In this document: positions 45,694 through 54,236 of the stretch, one piece after another
How positions within the stretch are numbered: position 1 is the stretch's first letter
Layout: each line of letters starts with the position of its first letter
NCBI GenBank assembly: GCA_965198795.1
Contig: OZ240674.1
Location: 3,038,001-3,102,000, forward strand
Direction: 5' to 3'
Source of the DNA: G965198795 sp965198795
GTDB lineage: Bacteria; Pseudomonadota; Alphaproteobacteria; Rhodospirillales; Casp-alpha2
DNA length: 64,000 bases
Notes under the pieces: generated by a model
Told to the model about the DNA's origin: nothing
What the model saw: the letters and a program-made list of their open reading frames with translations, nothing else
Database searches by the model: none
Translations under genes and position numbers: made by a program

Positions 45694-47337
45694 ATGGCCG
45701 CGGAAGAAAAGTCCAATATTTACGTCCGGGGCTTGAATAAGGTTCCAGCCAATTATCAACCGCAAACGCCCATTTCGTTCATCCTTTGGGCTGGCCAGAC
45801 CTATCGCGACAAAGTGGGAGTGATCCACGGCGGACGCCGGATTACCTACGGCGAGATGCTGGTCCGGTGCCGCAAGTTCTCCTCGGCGCTGAAGAAGCGC
45901 GGGATTAAGAAGGGCGACACGGTCGCGATTCTCGCGCCCAACATACCGGCCCTTCTGGAAGCGCACTTCGCCGTTCCCATGGCCGGGGCGGTTCTAAATC
46001 CTCTCAACATCCGCCTTGATCCGGAAACCATCGCGTTCATCCTGAACCATGGCGAGGCCAAGCTGCTTATCGCGGACCGAGAATGGGCGGCCGCCGTTGA
46101 AGGCGCTCTGAAAGAACTGGGACGCGATCTGCCGGTCATCCGTATTGATGACGATTTGGCCGAGGGGGGAGCGGATTTCGGCGAGATTGAGTACGAGGCG
46201 TTTTTGGACGAGGGCGACCCGGACCATGAGGTCAGCCCGCCGGACGACGAGTGGGACCCCATCTGTCTTCTGTACACGTCCGGAACGACCGGTAATCCGA
46301 AGGGGGTCGTTTATCATCACCGGGGGGCTTTCTTGAACGGGCTCGGCAATGCGTTGGTCTCGCGGCTGGGCGGCGACAGCACGTATTTGTGGACGCTGCC
46401 CATGTTTCACTGCTCGGGCTGGACGTTTACCTGGGGCGCGACGGCCGTGGGCGCGACGCATGTCTGCCTGCGCAAGGCCGACCCGGCGCTGATTTTCCCG
46501 ATGATCCGGGATCACAAGGTGACGCACATGTGCGGCGCCCCTATCGTGTTGACCATGCTGATCCACGCGCCGGAAGAACAGAAGGTCGCCTTTCCGCAAA
46601 CCGTGGAATGTTTCACGGGCGGCGCGGCGCCGCCCAGCGCGGTCATTTCGGGGATGGAAAAGATGGGTTTCCATGTCGTGCATCTCTATGGCCTGACCGA
46701 GTCTTACGGCCCCAGCACCTTCTGCGCCTGGAAGGATGAATGGAAGGAACTCGATTCAGACGCCAAGGCGGAGATGATGGCGCGCCAGGGAGTGCGTTAT
46801 CCAACGCTTTCCGAGCAAGATATCATCGATCCCGAAACGATGGAGCCGGCGCCGGCGGACGGTGAGACCATCGGCGAGTTGATGCTGCGCGGCCACACCA
46901 TCATGAAGGGATACCTGAAGAACCGCGAAGCCACCGATGCGGCGTTCAAGGGGGGCTGGTTCCACACTGGCGACCTTGGCGTCAAACATCCCGACGGCTA
47001 TGTGGAGATAAAGGACCGCTCCAAGGACATCATCATTTCAGGCGGGGAGAACATCTCGTCTCTTGAGGTTGAAGACGTGCTGTTCAAACATCCCGACATC
47101 ATGGAGGCGGCGGTCGTCGCCAAACCTGATGAGAAATGGGGAGAAACTCCGTGCGCTTTCGTAACGGCCGCTCCGGGAAAGGAAGACGCTTTAACCGCGG
47201 ATGCGGTTATCGTCCACTGCCGGGAGAATATGGCGGCCTTCAAAGCGCCGAAAACCGTGGTGTTCGGGCCGTTACCCAAGACGTCCACGGGCAAAATCCA
47301 GAAATTCGTGCTGCGTGAGAGGGCGAAGGAGTTCTAG
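45694..47337 (+). CDS. Acyl-CoA synthetase (AMP-forming)
   Basis: A 547-residue ANL-superfamily ligase that joins a carboxylic acid to CoA through an acyl-adenylate. It has the phosphate loop LLYTSGTTGNPKGVVYHHRG, the acid-site block YLWTLPMFHCSGWTF, VHLYGLTESYGP, GGWFHTGDLGVKHPDGYVEI, and the C-terminal lysine in LPKTSTGKIQKF. It belongs to the medium/short-chain group that also includes methylmercaptopropionate-CoA ligases and plant AAE enzymes. GGAGG lies seven bases before the ATG. Neighbours suggest it activates a product of the DmdA-like enzyme, but this is inference. A paralog lies at 52596-54236. Confidence 0.88.
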   Translation: MAAEEKSNIYVRGLNKVPANYQPQTPISFILWAGQTYRDKVGVIHGGRRITYGEMLVRCRKFSSALKKRGIKKGDTVAILAPNIPALLEAHFAVPMAGAVLNPLNIRLDPETIAFILNHGEAKLLIADREWAAAVEGALKELGRDLPVIRIDDDLAEGGADFGEIEYEAFLDEGDPDHEVSPPDDEWDPICLLYTSGTTGNPKGVVYHHRGAFLNGLGNALVSRLGGDSTYLWTLPMFHCSGWTFTWGATAVGATHVCLRKADPALIFPMIRDHKVTHMCGAPIVLTMLIHAPEEQKVAFPQTVECFTGGAAPPSAVISGMEKMGFHVVHLYGLTESYGPSTFCAWKDEWKELDSDAKAEMMARQGVRYPTLSEQDIIDPETMEPAPADGETIGELMLRGHTIMKGYLKNREATDAAFKGGWFHTGDLGVKHPDGYVEIKDRSKDIIISGGENISSLEVEDVLFKHPDIMEAAVVAKPDEKWGETPCAFVTAAPGKEDALTADAVIVHCRENMAAFKAPKTVVFGPLPKTSTGKIQKFVLRERAKEF

Positions 47338-47405
47338 TGTGTCACGCTGGCGGAGGCCGGACCCCGGCTTTCGGGAGTGAACTCCAGCTTCCGCCAGCAT
47401 GACAG
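47338..47405. repeat. Imperfect palindrome between ligase and SDR genes
   Basis: The bases right after the ligase stop (47338-47361) are the near-exact reverse complement of 47383-47405: CACGCTGGCGGAGGCCGGA against TCCAGCTTCCGCCAGCATG, with only a few mismatches. A 21-base centre contains CCCGG/CGGGA. A strong hairpin fills nearly the whole 85-base gap between two co-directional genes. It resembles a REP/MITE element and could act as a transcript-stabilising or terminating structure. Confidence 0.8.
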
Positions 47406-47422
47406 GAAACGGATGATCGGGA

Positions 47423-48193
47423 ATGTCTCTCTTCAGTGAAAACGCCCTTAGCGGTAAAGTCGCCCTCGTCTCCGGCGCGTCGTCCGGCTTGGGCCGCGAC
47501 TTCGCGAAGACGCTCGCGGCGCATGGCGCTGCGGTCGCCGCCGCTGCGCGCCGGAAAGACCGCCTGGATGATTTGGTCTCGCAAATCGAGGGGACGGGGG
47601 GCAATGCGCTCGCCGTTTCCATGGACGTGACCAATCGCTCCAGCGTCTCGGGGGCCGTCGATATGGTTTGCGGCGGCTTGGGCGTGCCCGACATTCTGGT
47701 CAACAACGCGGGCGTTGTCGGACGCGGCGGCGCGCTGACCACGGCGGACGCGGTTTGGGACAGCGTGCTCGACACCAATCTGAAAGGGGCCTGGACCGTC
47801 GCCCAGGAAACCGCGCGCGAAATGGCGGGCGCAGGGCGGGGCAGCATCATCAACACGGCGTCGATCCTGGGCTTCCGCCAATCGGGCGGCACGGTCTCTT
47901 ATGCGGTCTCCAAGGCGGGCGTGGTGCAGTTGACCAAAAGTCTGGCGCTGGAACTGGCCCCCTCCGGCGTCCGCGTGAACGCCATTGCGCCGGGTTACTT
48001 CGAGACGGACCTGAACCGGGAATTCTTGAATTCCGAAATGGGCCGGAAATTGAAAAAACGCATCCCCATGGGGCGCACCGGCGGGCGAGGCGAGCTGGAT
48101 GGCGCTTTGCTGCTATTGGCTTCCGACGCCTCGTCTTTCATGACCGGCGAGGTCATCGCCGTCGATGGCGGGCATTTGGTGAGCGGGCTCTAG
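47423..48193 (+). CDS. Short-chain dehydrogenase/reductase (SDR)
   Basis: A 256-residue classical SDR. It has the cofactor motif VSGASSGLGRDFAKTLAAHG, ILVNNAGVVGRGGA, the catalytic serine in INTASILGFR and YAVSKAGVV with the Tyr-Lys pair, and the usual ending TGEVIAVDGGHLVSGL. It lies 85 bases after the acyl-CoA ligase in the same direction, separated by a palindrome, so it may act on the same acyl-CoA route, for example as a 3-hydroxyacyl-CoA dehydrogenase. The substrate is not shown by sequence. Confidence 0.88.
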   Translation: MSLFSENALSGKVALVSGASSGLGRDFAKTLAAHGAAVAAAARRKDRLDDLVSQIEGTGGNALAVSMDVTNRSSVSGAVDMVCGGLGVPDILVNNAGVVGRGGALTTADAVWDSVLDTNLKGAWTVAQETAREMAGAGRGSIINTASILGFRQSGGTVSYAVSKAGVVQLTKSLALELAPSGVRVNAIAPGYFETDLNREFLNSEMGRKLKKRIPMGRTGGRGELDGALLLLASDASSFMTGEVIAVDGGHLVSGL

Positions 48194-48202
48194 GCTCGGG
48201 AC

Positions 48203-48400
48203 TCATTGCTTGAGATAGAAGATGACGGTTGCGGCGATGCATATTGCGGAAAAGAATGCGCCCCCTCCGCAGCCGTTCATCGTGGCCGTTCGAAACGCAC
48301 TTGCCGTCAATCCCGGGCTTGGCCCCGGGACTTCGGAAAAAAAGCTTGAGCTTGGCCATCCGCGCATCGCTCAGCCAGTAAGCTGCGTCACGTCCGCCCT
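48203..48400 (-). pseudogene. IS5-family transposase remnant with internal deletion
   Basis: On the - strand the first part reads YWLSDARMAKLKLFFRSP then GAKPGIDGKC, the N-terminus of IS5-type transposases. After a short stretch the other end appears as AFFSAICIAATVIFYL plus stop at 48203, the classical C-terminus. The whole catalytic middle is missing, so only the two ends of the gene remain. It lies right after the SDR gene and just before rnpB. Confidence 0.8.
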
Positions 48401-48474
48401 GATCTGACAGACGCCGCGTCAAAACGGGCGACCCCCGCCCCTTTCAAAAAGCGGCGCCAGATCAGGGCGGACGT
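48390..48474. repeat. Perfect 17-base inverted repeat beside the IS5 remnant
   Basis: ACGTCCGCCCTGATCTG at 48390-48406 is exactly reverse-complemented at 48458-48474. The 51-base centre has further self-complementary pieces (GGGCG/CGCCC). This marks the end region of the IS5-type element or a small derived palindromic element. A related sequence recurs near 52534-52592. Confidence 0.85.
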
Positions 48475-48622
48475 AATACAGTTGAGCGGCGGGCGCCAGT
48501 GGACGCGTCAACGCGCTCAACGTCTTGAAAGGCGCAATCTTTCGCCGTTTCCATATTGGGTGAACCGTTCTGGATGTTCATTTCATTTCCGCCTGCGAAC
48601 AATCCCGCCCGCGAACAATCAA

Positions 48623-49017
<395 letters not shown>

Positions 49018-49024
49018 GGGTCAT

Positions 49025-49053
49025 GATATACGGAAAAGATTGAGAAACGCCAG
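49025..49053 (-). promoter_or_regulatory. Candidate promoter of rnpB
   Basis: On the - strand TATATC (49030-49025) lies seven bases before the predicted first base of rnpB. CTGGCG, a weak -35 match, lies 17 bases further upstream. The spacing is right for a housekeeping sigma factor, but the -35 box matches poorly. Confidence 0.4.
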
Positions 49054-49238
49054 TTTTCCCCTCACTTCCCGCTTTTTCCCGTTCATCTTGTCCGCGCCCC
49101 GGATTGTCACGCCCGCGCGAACAGGGGGGCTTGACCAAAAAACAAACAGATGACGTGTCCCATTTGAGATCACCCATGTTTATCCGGCTGGGCCGTCCGC
49201 CTCCTTGGGCATGACGGCTAACTGTCATTCAAGGCGGG

Positions 49239-49922
49239 TCAGTTTCCGATTACGTCGACAAGCCCGATGATCTTGCGCGCCGTTCCGGGGTCCATGCGCG
49301 CCGTGACGCGGTTCGGCCGGAAATGGCGTTGGAACGCTTTGACGGCAGCGGGCGCGTCCGAAACGTCGTAACCGATCTCGCCAAGCGCGTCCGCCAGCAA
49401 TCGGCCGTCCGTTTCCAGATGATCGGACTCGGCTGGCCAGAGCCCGATTTTCTCTGCGGCCAGCCGTTCCCAGGGAAACAATTCTCCGGGGTCCGATTTG
49501 CGGACTGGCGCCACATCGGAATGTCCGATGACGTTCCGGGCCTTGATGGGATGGCGCGCGAGGACTTCCCGGCAGAGCGCCGTCAGCGCCTCGATTTGGG
49601 CTTCGGGGAACTCACGATAGCCAAACTCATGGCCTGGATTGACCAGCTCAATTCCGATGGACCGGCTATTCACATCCGTGACGCCACGCCAAAACGCGGC
49701 GCCCGCGTGCCAAGCGCGTTTGTCTTCCGCGACCATCGCATGGACGGCGCCATCCTCATTGATGAGGTAATGCGCACTGACTTCGGAAACCGGGTCGCAT
49801 AGCCGCGTCAAGGCCGCGTCCGCGTTTTCCATGCCGGTATAGTGCATAACCAACATATCGACCGGTCCTTCCCGGCGTTCCCCGAAGTTGGGTGACGGGC
49901 TGTCGATCAGGGACAGGGTCAA
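49239..49922 (-). CDS. ampD: N-acetylmuramoyl-L-alanine amidase (AmpD type)
   Basis: About 227 residues. An amidase_2 domain has the zinc ligands in VMHYTGM, NVIGHSDVAP and KSDPGELFPW, with AWHAGAAFWRG and NSRSIGIELVNPGHE between. A C-terminal peptidoglycan-binding helical domain (residues 155-220, AAVKAFQRHFRPNR) follows. It has no signal peptide, so it should recycle anhydro-muropeptides in the cytoplasm like AmpD. I chose the TTG at 49922, whose TTGA overlaps the stop of the upstream DnaJ-domain gene; no ATG occurs before the conserved domain. Confidence 0.88.
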   Translation of the reverse strand: MTLSLIDSPSPNFGERREGPVDMLVMHYTGMENADAALTRLCDPVSEVSAHYLINEDGAVHAMVAEDKRAWHAGAAFWRGVTDVNSRSIGIELVNPGHEFGYREFPEAQIEALTALCREVLARHPIKARNVIGHSDVAPVRKSDPGELFPWERLAAEKIGLWPAESDHLETDGRLLADALGEIGYDVSDAPAAVKAFQRHFRPNRVTARMDPGTARKIIGLVDVIGN

Positions 49923-50665
49923 AGGCCGCGAGCCTTGCAAATATCATCATAGGCCGCATTGATGCTCGCCAGCTTATCATTCGCAATATCAATGAATTCC
50001 TGGGGCATTCCTTGCGCCATCAGGCGATCCGGGTGGTTCTCGCGAACCAGCTCGCGATAGCGCGCTTTCAGCGTCTTGCCGTCAACGGACTTGTCCAGGC
50101 CCAAAACGTCATAGGGCGATTGCTTCGCCTCAGGCATATGGGTCGCGCGAATGCGGTCGAATTCATGCTGGGTAAAGCCGAAAATAAGGGCCGTCTTGCG
50201 CAGGAATTCAAGCTCGGCCGGGTGCAACGCGCCATCCGCGTTCGCAATGTAAAAGAGCGCGCCGATCAGTTCCTCGAGCACGCGGGGTTCGCTCGCGAAC
50301 AAGCGCGCGATTTGCTCGGCGTAAGGCTCATAGCCGGTCGGGTCCTGGCGCGCTTCATTGAACAAGCGTCCAACAGCGGCTTCCTCATCCGGCGGCACGT
50401 GGAATTTTTCACGGAAGGCCAGAATCTCGTCTTTTGTGACGGCGCCGTCCGCCTTGGCCATCTTGGCCGCCAACACGATCACGGCGGTGGTGAACATCAC
50501 CTGGCGCTGATCAATCCCATCCGCCTCGATGAAATCCGCGTCTCCCGCGCCCGGATGCTTGCTGGAGTCGTACATATGGCCGGCGATGCCGCCAACCAGC
50601 GCGCCGAAAGGACCGCCGACGGCGAAACCGCCCACGGCGCCCAGAATTTTTCCCCAAATACTCAT
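49919..50665 (-). CDS. TerB and J-domain protein (DjlA-like)
   Basis: A 248-residue co-chaperone. The N-terminus is a glycine-zipper hydrophobic segment (GAVGGFAVGGPFGALVGGIA) that may insert in the membrane. Residues 50-170 form a TerB-like helical domain (AAKMAKADGAVTKDEILAF and IANADGALHPAELEFLRKTA, both with paired acidic residues). Residues 183-248 are a J domain (YDVLGLDKSVDGKTLKARYR with ENHPDRL). This matches DjlA, which works with DnaK at the inner membrane. Its stop overlaps the start of ampD by four bases. Confidence 0.9.
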   Translation of the reverse strand: MSIWGKILGAVGGFAVGGPFGALVGGIAGHMYDSSKHPGAGDADFIEADGIDQRQVMFTTAVIVLAAKMAKADGAVTKDEILAFREKFHVPPDEEAAVGRLFNEARQDPTGYEPYAEQIARLFASEPRVLEELIGALFYIANADGALHPAELEFLRKTALIFGFTQHEFDRIRATHMPEAKQSPYDVLGLDKSVDGKTLKARYRELVRENHPDRLMAQGMPQEFIDIANDKLASINAAYDDICKARGL

Positions 50666-50701
50666 GACGGATCGTACTTTGTCAGAGCTTAAACTGGATT
50701 T

Positions 50702-51469
50702 CTACGGTTGAGTCGGATTGGAATTCAGGGTCAAACCAATACGCCCGGCGAGCGGGAGTTTGACGGAAAAATCAAGTGGATCGACGCCGAAGGTAAGGCC
50801 CAGCACATTCACCTCGACACCTTCTTCTACCCCGGCCAAAACACCGAGTAAACCAAACAGCGAAACTTGAAATCCGGTTCCGCTTGGCGTCTTCGCGGCC
50901 AATCCCCCCTCAGGTATGTAATCCTTACCAATCGCCGTTGGCGGCAGGTCGGCGCGCAATTCGGGCGTCGCACGCAACAAATGGGCGATAAAGGTGTTGG
51001 AATTGGGGCCGGGCCATGCGTTATAGGTTCCAGCGTGGGGATAGTTCCGAACCGCCGTGTCAAGACGCTCGATCATGTCATCGACGCCATCGCCCCTCTC
51101 TTCGGCGATCAGTTGCGGCTCGGCCCCGAACCAGCGCGCGTCCGGCGCCCGATTACTGACCACAACGGACGTCCCGCCGCGATAAAGCCGCCAACCGATG
51201 ACTTCATAGACCCGGTAGCGCTCGGCTCCCGACGGCTTGGCCGCGATCCAGCTGTGGACGCCGAATAATCCACGCCAGCCCCACGCCCGGGCGGCGTAAA
51301 CCTGAATAACGGCGTCCGGATGGACCCGCGGATGGGGCGCGAGGCCTACAGGTTCACGACTGGCCGTGCGCCAATTGGCCATGACGTCATGTCTCCCATA
51401 ACTGACCGCGGCGCACGCCAACAGCACCAATACGACGACCTTCAAGGCGGTCCAAATACGACGTTTCAT
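50702..51469 (-). CDS. DUF3750 family membrane-anchored protein
   Basis: A 255-residue protein with one N-terminal hydrophobic helix (TALKVVVLVLLACAAVSYG), then an exported domain. The hallmark block is AGTYNAWPGPNSNTFIAHLL near residue 150, preceded by AIQVYAARAWGWRG-like sequence (VIQVYAARAWGWRGLFGVHS) and WRLYRGGTSVVV. These match DUF3750. The function is unknown; the cysteine/asparagine-rich core suggests a hydrolase-like pocket but this is speculation. It is 36 bases upstream of the DjlA-like gene on the same strand. Confidence 0.8.
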   Translation of the reverse strand: MKRRIWTALKVVVLVLLACAAVSYGRHDVMANWRTASREPVGLAPHPRVHPDAVIQVYAARAWGWRGLFGVHSWIAAKPSGAERYRVYEVIGWRLYRGGTSVVVSNRAPDARWFGAEPQLIAEERGDGVDDMIERLDTAVRNYPHAGTYNAWPGPNSNTFIAHLLRATPELRADLPPTAIGKDYIPEGGLAAKTPSGTGFQVSLFGLLGVLAGVEEGVEVNVLGLTFGVDPLDFSVKLPLAGRIGLTLNSNPTQP

Positions 51470-51660
51470 GGGCCGTATATAAGCGCATGACTTAGGCTGA
51501 AACCAGAGGGAGCGGGCGATTTACACGATACCGCCGGGAACCGGACGGGCATAGGGATGTTGAAGCCGGCGAATTTCCTTGACGCCTCCCCGCGTCAACG
51601 AAACTTTATACTGGGTTATCTAATTGATGGAGCCTGGTTCGCGGCTTTTTCGAGACTCGG

Positions 51661-52143
51661 TCAGTAGCCGCGGATTTCACCCAGCAAGGAAGGCTCCAAA
51701 TCCGGACAATTTTCCCCGCAGAGTCCCAAGTCCCTCACCTCCGTCACCCGGTTGCTGGCGTCATAGCGGACCTCAATCAGAGCGGACCGTTCACGGATAT
51801 GATCCCAACGGGCGCGGATTTCACCGGGAATCCCGATCAACCAATCTAGAACACGGTCCAAATCGTCATTTATCCCCAGGTTCAATTTCCCCGCTTCATC
51901 GTAAACGAAGATATCGGTCTCTCGGGTCGGCCCTTGATTATAGAGATAAACCGCCATGGTCCGCCCGCCTGCGACCATCACGTCAACCGGGTCATTGAGC
52001 ACCGCTTCCACCGAGTCACGCGAACCGCCCGGCGCCACAACGGCGAGTTCCGTCTTTTCATGTTGAATTTCCAGAAGGTCGTAAGAGCACGCGCTCAAGG
52101 GGACAAGAGCCGACACGATCAATATTCGCCACGCTTTTTTCAT
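51661..52143 (-). CDS. Small hypothetical lipoprotein
   Basis: A 160-residue lipoprotein. The signal MKKAWRILIVSALVPLSAC ends in a lipobox with Cys at residue 19. The mature part resembles small outer-membrane-assembly-type lipoproteins in style (a G-x-S-R-D-x-V-E-A-V-L-N segment, then a run of beta strands with VYLYNQGPTRETDIFVYDEA), but I cannot name a family. It has a cysteine pair GLCGENCPD near the C-terminus. The ATG at 52143 gives a correct signal peptide. It lies 190 bases upstream of the DUF3750 gene. Confidence 0.75.
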   Translation of the reverse strand: MKKAWRILIVSALVPLSACSYDLLEIQHEKTELAVVAPGGSRDSVEAVLNDPVDVMVAGGRTMAVYLYNQGPTRETDIFVYDEAGKLNLGINDDLDRVLDWLIGIPGEIRARWDHIRERSALIEVRYDASNRVTEVRDLGLCGENCPDLEPSLLGEIRGY

Positions 52144-52240
52144 GAAAAGACGTATAGCATAGGGACGAGCGGCAGGGAACAGGGTGTGTGGCAATGGAAG
52201 TTCGATCCGTCCACTGGGGGAAATTCGGGAAGCGTGTGAC

Positions 52241-52330
52241 CAAATAGAGCCCGTCACCCCCGCGTGGGCGGGGAGCCCGGTCAGGGAGTGATCTGGACTC
52301 CCGATTTCGCGGTAATGACGCCTTGGTTCT
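52241..52330. repeat. Degenerate palindromic repeat, related to copies A and B
   Basis: The spacer here contains CACCCCCGCGTGGGCGGGG, GATCTGGACTCCCG and CGCGGTAATGACG, which echo the GGCGGGGGTCCAGATC and ATTCCCGC..GCGGGAATGACG parts of the dispersed repeat at 42541 and 62640. It is more diverged than those two. No gene is present in this stretch. Confidence 0.55.
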
Positions 52331-52382
52331 TGCAAGGGATCGTCATCCAACTCCCGCCATGCCGGGGGATTAACCCGCGCAA

Positions 52383-52404
52383 AACGCGCCATCCAAGGCG
52401 CGTT
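52383..52404 (-). terminator. Possible rho-independent terminator after the second ligase
   Basis: On the - strand AACGCGCC and GGCGCGTT form an eight-pair stem with a six-base loop, followed by TTTT. It lies about 190 bases downstream of the acyl-CoA ligase stop at 52596. The T-run is short, so activity is uncertain. Confidence 0.4.
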
Positions 52405-52442
52405 GTTTCGTTATGGTTGACGGCGGAACTGAGGGGAGATGT

Positions 52443-52525
52443 ATTCTCACCCCTAAACACTTTTAAATACCAATGGATTAAACGCATAAGCTGCATGGGG
52501 AATGCAGCAGTTGGAAGGTGAGAAT
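52443..52525. repeat. Nested palindromes in an AT-rich spacer
   Basis: ATTCTCACC at 52443-52451 pairs with GGTGAGAAT at 52517-52525. Inside, GCTGCAT (52490-52496) and ATGCAGC (52502-52508) form a perfect hairpin with loop GGGGA. This 83-base block is clearly more AT-rich than its surroundings. It could be a small mobile palindrome or an RNA structure. Confidence 0.7.
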
Positions 52526-52533
52526 TTTGACGT

Positions 52534-52592
52534 CATTTGTAGTATTTCAGACTTGATCTGACGCTGCTCCTACCACTTGTTGAAAGGGGCGA
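52534..52592 (-). mobile_element. Solo end of an IS5-type element
   Basis: Read on the - strand this begins CGCCCCTTTCAACAAGTGG and later has CAGATCAAGTCTGAAATAC. The piece at 48436-48479 has CGCCCCTTTCAAAAAGCGG, CAGATCAGGGCGGACG and TAATAC in the same order. So both look like the same element terminus. Here nothing else of the element remains, and it abuts the stop codon of the acyl-CoA ligase (52596). Confidence 0.5.
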
Positions 52593-52595
52593 CGG

Positions 52596-54236
52596 TCAAC
52601 TCTTTTCCCGGGCGATGTCACGCAGCTTGAATTTCTGGATTTTGCCGGTCGATGTCTTGGGCAATTCGCCGAACACGACGTGGCGCGGACATTTGTAGCC
52701 CGCCATGTTGTCTCGGCAGAATTGAATGACGTCCGCCTCCGTCGGCGCGTCCATGCCGGCACGCAGCTCAATAAACGCACAGGGCGTCTCTCCCCATTTG
52801 TCGTCGGGTTTGGCCACCACACCACAAGCCAGAACGGCCGGGTGTTTGTGGAGCATGTCTTCCACCTCGATGGACGAGATGTTCTCGCCGCCCGAAATGA
52901 TGATGTCCTTCGAACGATCCTTGAGCTGGATATAGCCGTCTGGATGAACGACACCCAAATCGCCTGAGCGGAACCAGCCGTCGTCGAGCGAGGCGTCCGA
53001 GGTCGCCGGGTTTTTGAGGTATCCTTTCATCACCACGTTCCCCTGGAACATCACCTCGCCCATGGTCTCGCCGTCCCATGGCGTTTCTTCAAGGGTTTCC
53101 GGATCGCGGACCGTTAATGCGTTCAAAACGTGATAGTTAACGCCTTGGCGGGATTTAAGCCGGGCTTGCTCCTCAATGGGCAGGTTGTCCCATTCCCGAT
53201 GCCAGGAACAGATCACGGCCGGACCGTAGACTTCCGTCAGGCCATAGACGTGGGTGACGTCGAAACCGTCGCGCTGCATATTGGCCAGCGTCGCCGCTGG
53301 AGGCGGCGCGGCGGCCGTCATCACATGAACCTGATGATTGAAATCGCGTCTTTCCTCATTTGTCGCGCTGGTCACCATATTGAGCACGATGGGCGCGCCG
53401 CAGAAATGTGTAACCCCCCGGTCCGCGATGGCCGCATGGATGTTCGCGCCTGTGACTTTCCGAAGGCACACATTGACATTGGCGAGCGCGGCGTTGGTCC
53501 AGGGGAAGCACCAGCCGTTGCAATGAAACATGGGCAGGGTCCACAGATACACACTGTGATGCGGCATGTTCCAGCCGACCGCGTTGGAAAGCGCGTTCAG
53601 ATAAGCGCCGCGGTGATGATAGACGACGCCCTTTGGGTCTCCGGTGGTTCCGGATGTGTAGTTCAGCGTTATGGCGTTCCATTCATCGTTCGGAAGGGAC
53701 CATGCGCCGTCCGCGTCGCCTGTTTCCAAAAGCGCCTCATAGTCCATTTCACCGATTCGGACGTGTTCGTGACCGGCTTCGGAGTCCGCGATATCGATGA
53801 CGATGATGTCGTCGCGTCCCAGTTGCTTGAGGGCGGCGGAAACGGTTGGCTCAAATTCCGTATCCGTCAACAGGGCCTTCGCTTCGCCATGGTTCAAGCA
53901 GAACCCGATACTTTCCGGATCCAGGCGGACGTTTAATGTGTTCAGGACGGCGCCGGTCATAGGAACGCCGAAAGCGGTCTCGTAAGTTTCCGGCGTGTTG
54001 GACCCCATGACGGCCACGGTGTCTCCGGCGCCGATCCCGCGCCTGGCAAGCGCCGAGGCCAGTCTCCGGCACCGCTCATAAGTCTCCGACCAGGTGAAGC
54101 GTTTGGCTCCATGAACGATGGAGGGATAGTCGGGATAGACGCGCGCGGAGCGTTCCAGAAAGCTAAGAGGAGATAACGGCGTAAAATTGCTTTCCCGCCG
54201 CTCTAGACCCTGTTCATAGATATTGCGCCGATCCAT
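52596..54236 (-). CDS. Acyl-CoA synthetase (AMP-forming), second paralog
   Basis: A 546-residue ANL ligase closely resembling the one at 45694-47337. Shared blocks are VLNTLNVRLDPESIGFCLNH, LNYTSGTTGDPKGVVYHHRG, YLWTLPMFHCNGWCFPWTNA, DVTHVYGLTEVYGP, DGWFRSGDLGVVHPDGYIQL and LPKTSTGKIQKFKLRD with the catalytic lysine. It activates an unknown carboxylic acid. I chose the ATG at 54236, eight bases after GGGAGG. It stands alone on its strand; the divergent gene, 442 bases away, is an SDR. Confidence 0.9.
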   Translation of the reverse strand: MDRRNIYEQGLERRESNFTPLSPLSFLERSARVYPDYPSIVHGAKRFTWSETYERCRRLASALARRGIGAGDTVAVMGSNTPETYETAFGVPMTGAVLNTLNVRLDPESIGFCLNHGEAKALLTDTEFEPTVSAALKQLGRDDIIVIDIADSEAGHEHVRIGEMDYEALLETGDADGAWSLPNDEWNAITLNYTSGTTGDPKGVVYHHRGAYLNALSNAVGWNMPHHSVYLWTLPMFHCNGWCFPWTNAALANVNVCLRKVTGANIHAAIADRGVTHFCGAPIVLNMVTSATNEERRDFNHQVHVMTAAAPPPAATLANMQRDGFDVTHVYGLTEVYGPAVICSWHREWDNLPIEEQARLKSRQGVNYHVLNALTVRDPETLEETPWDGETMGEVMFQGNVVMKGYLKNPATSDASLDDGWFRSGDLGVVHPDGYIQLKDRSKDIIISGGENISSIEVEDMLHKHPAVLACGVVAKPDDKWGETPCAFIELRAGMDAPTEADVIQFCRDNMAGYKCPRHVVFGELPKTSTGKIQKFKLRDIAREKS

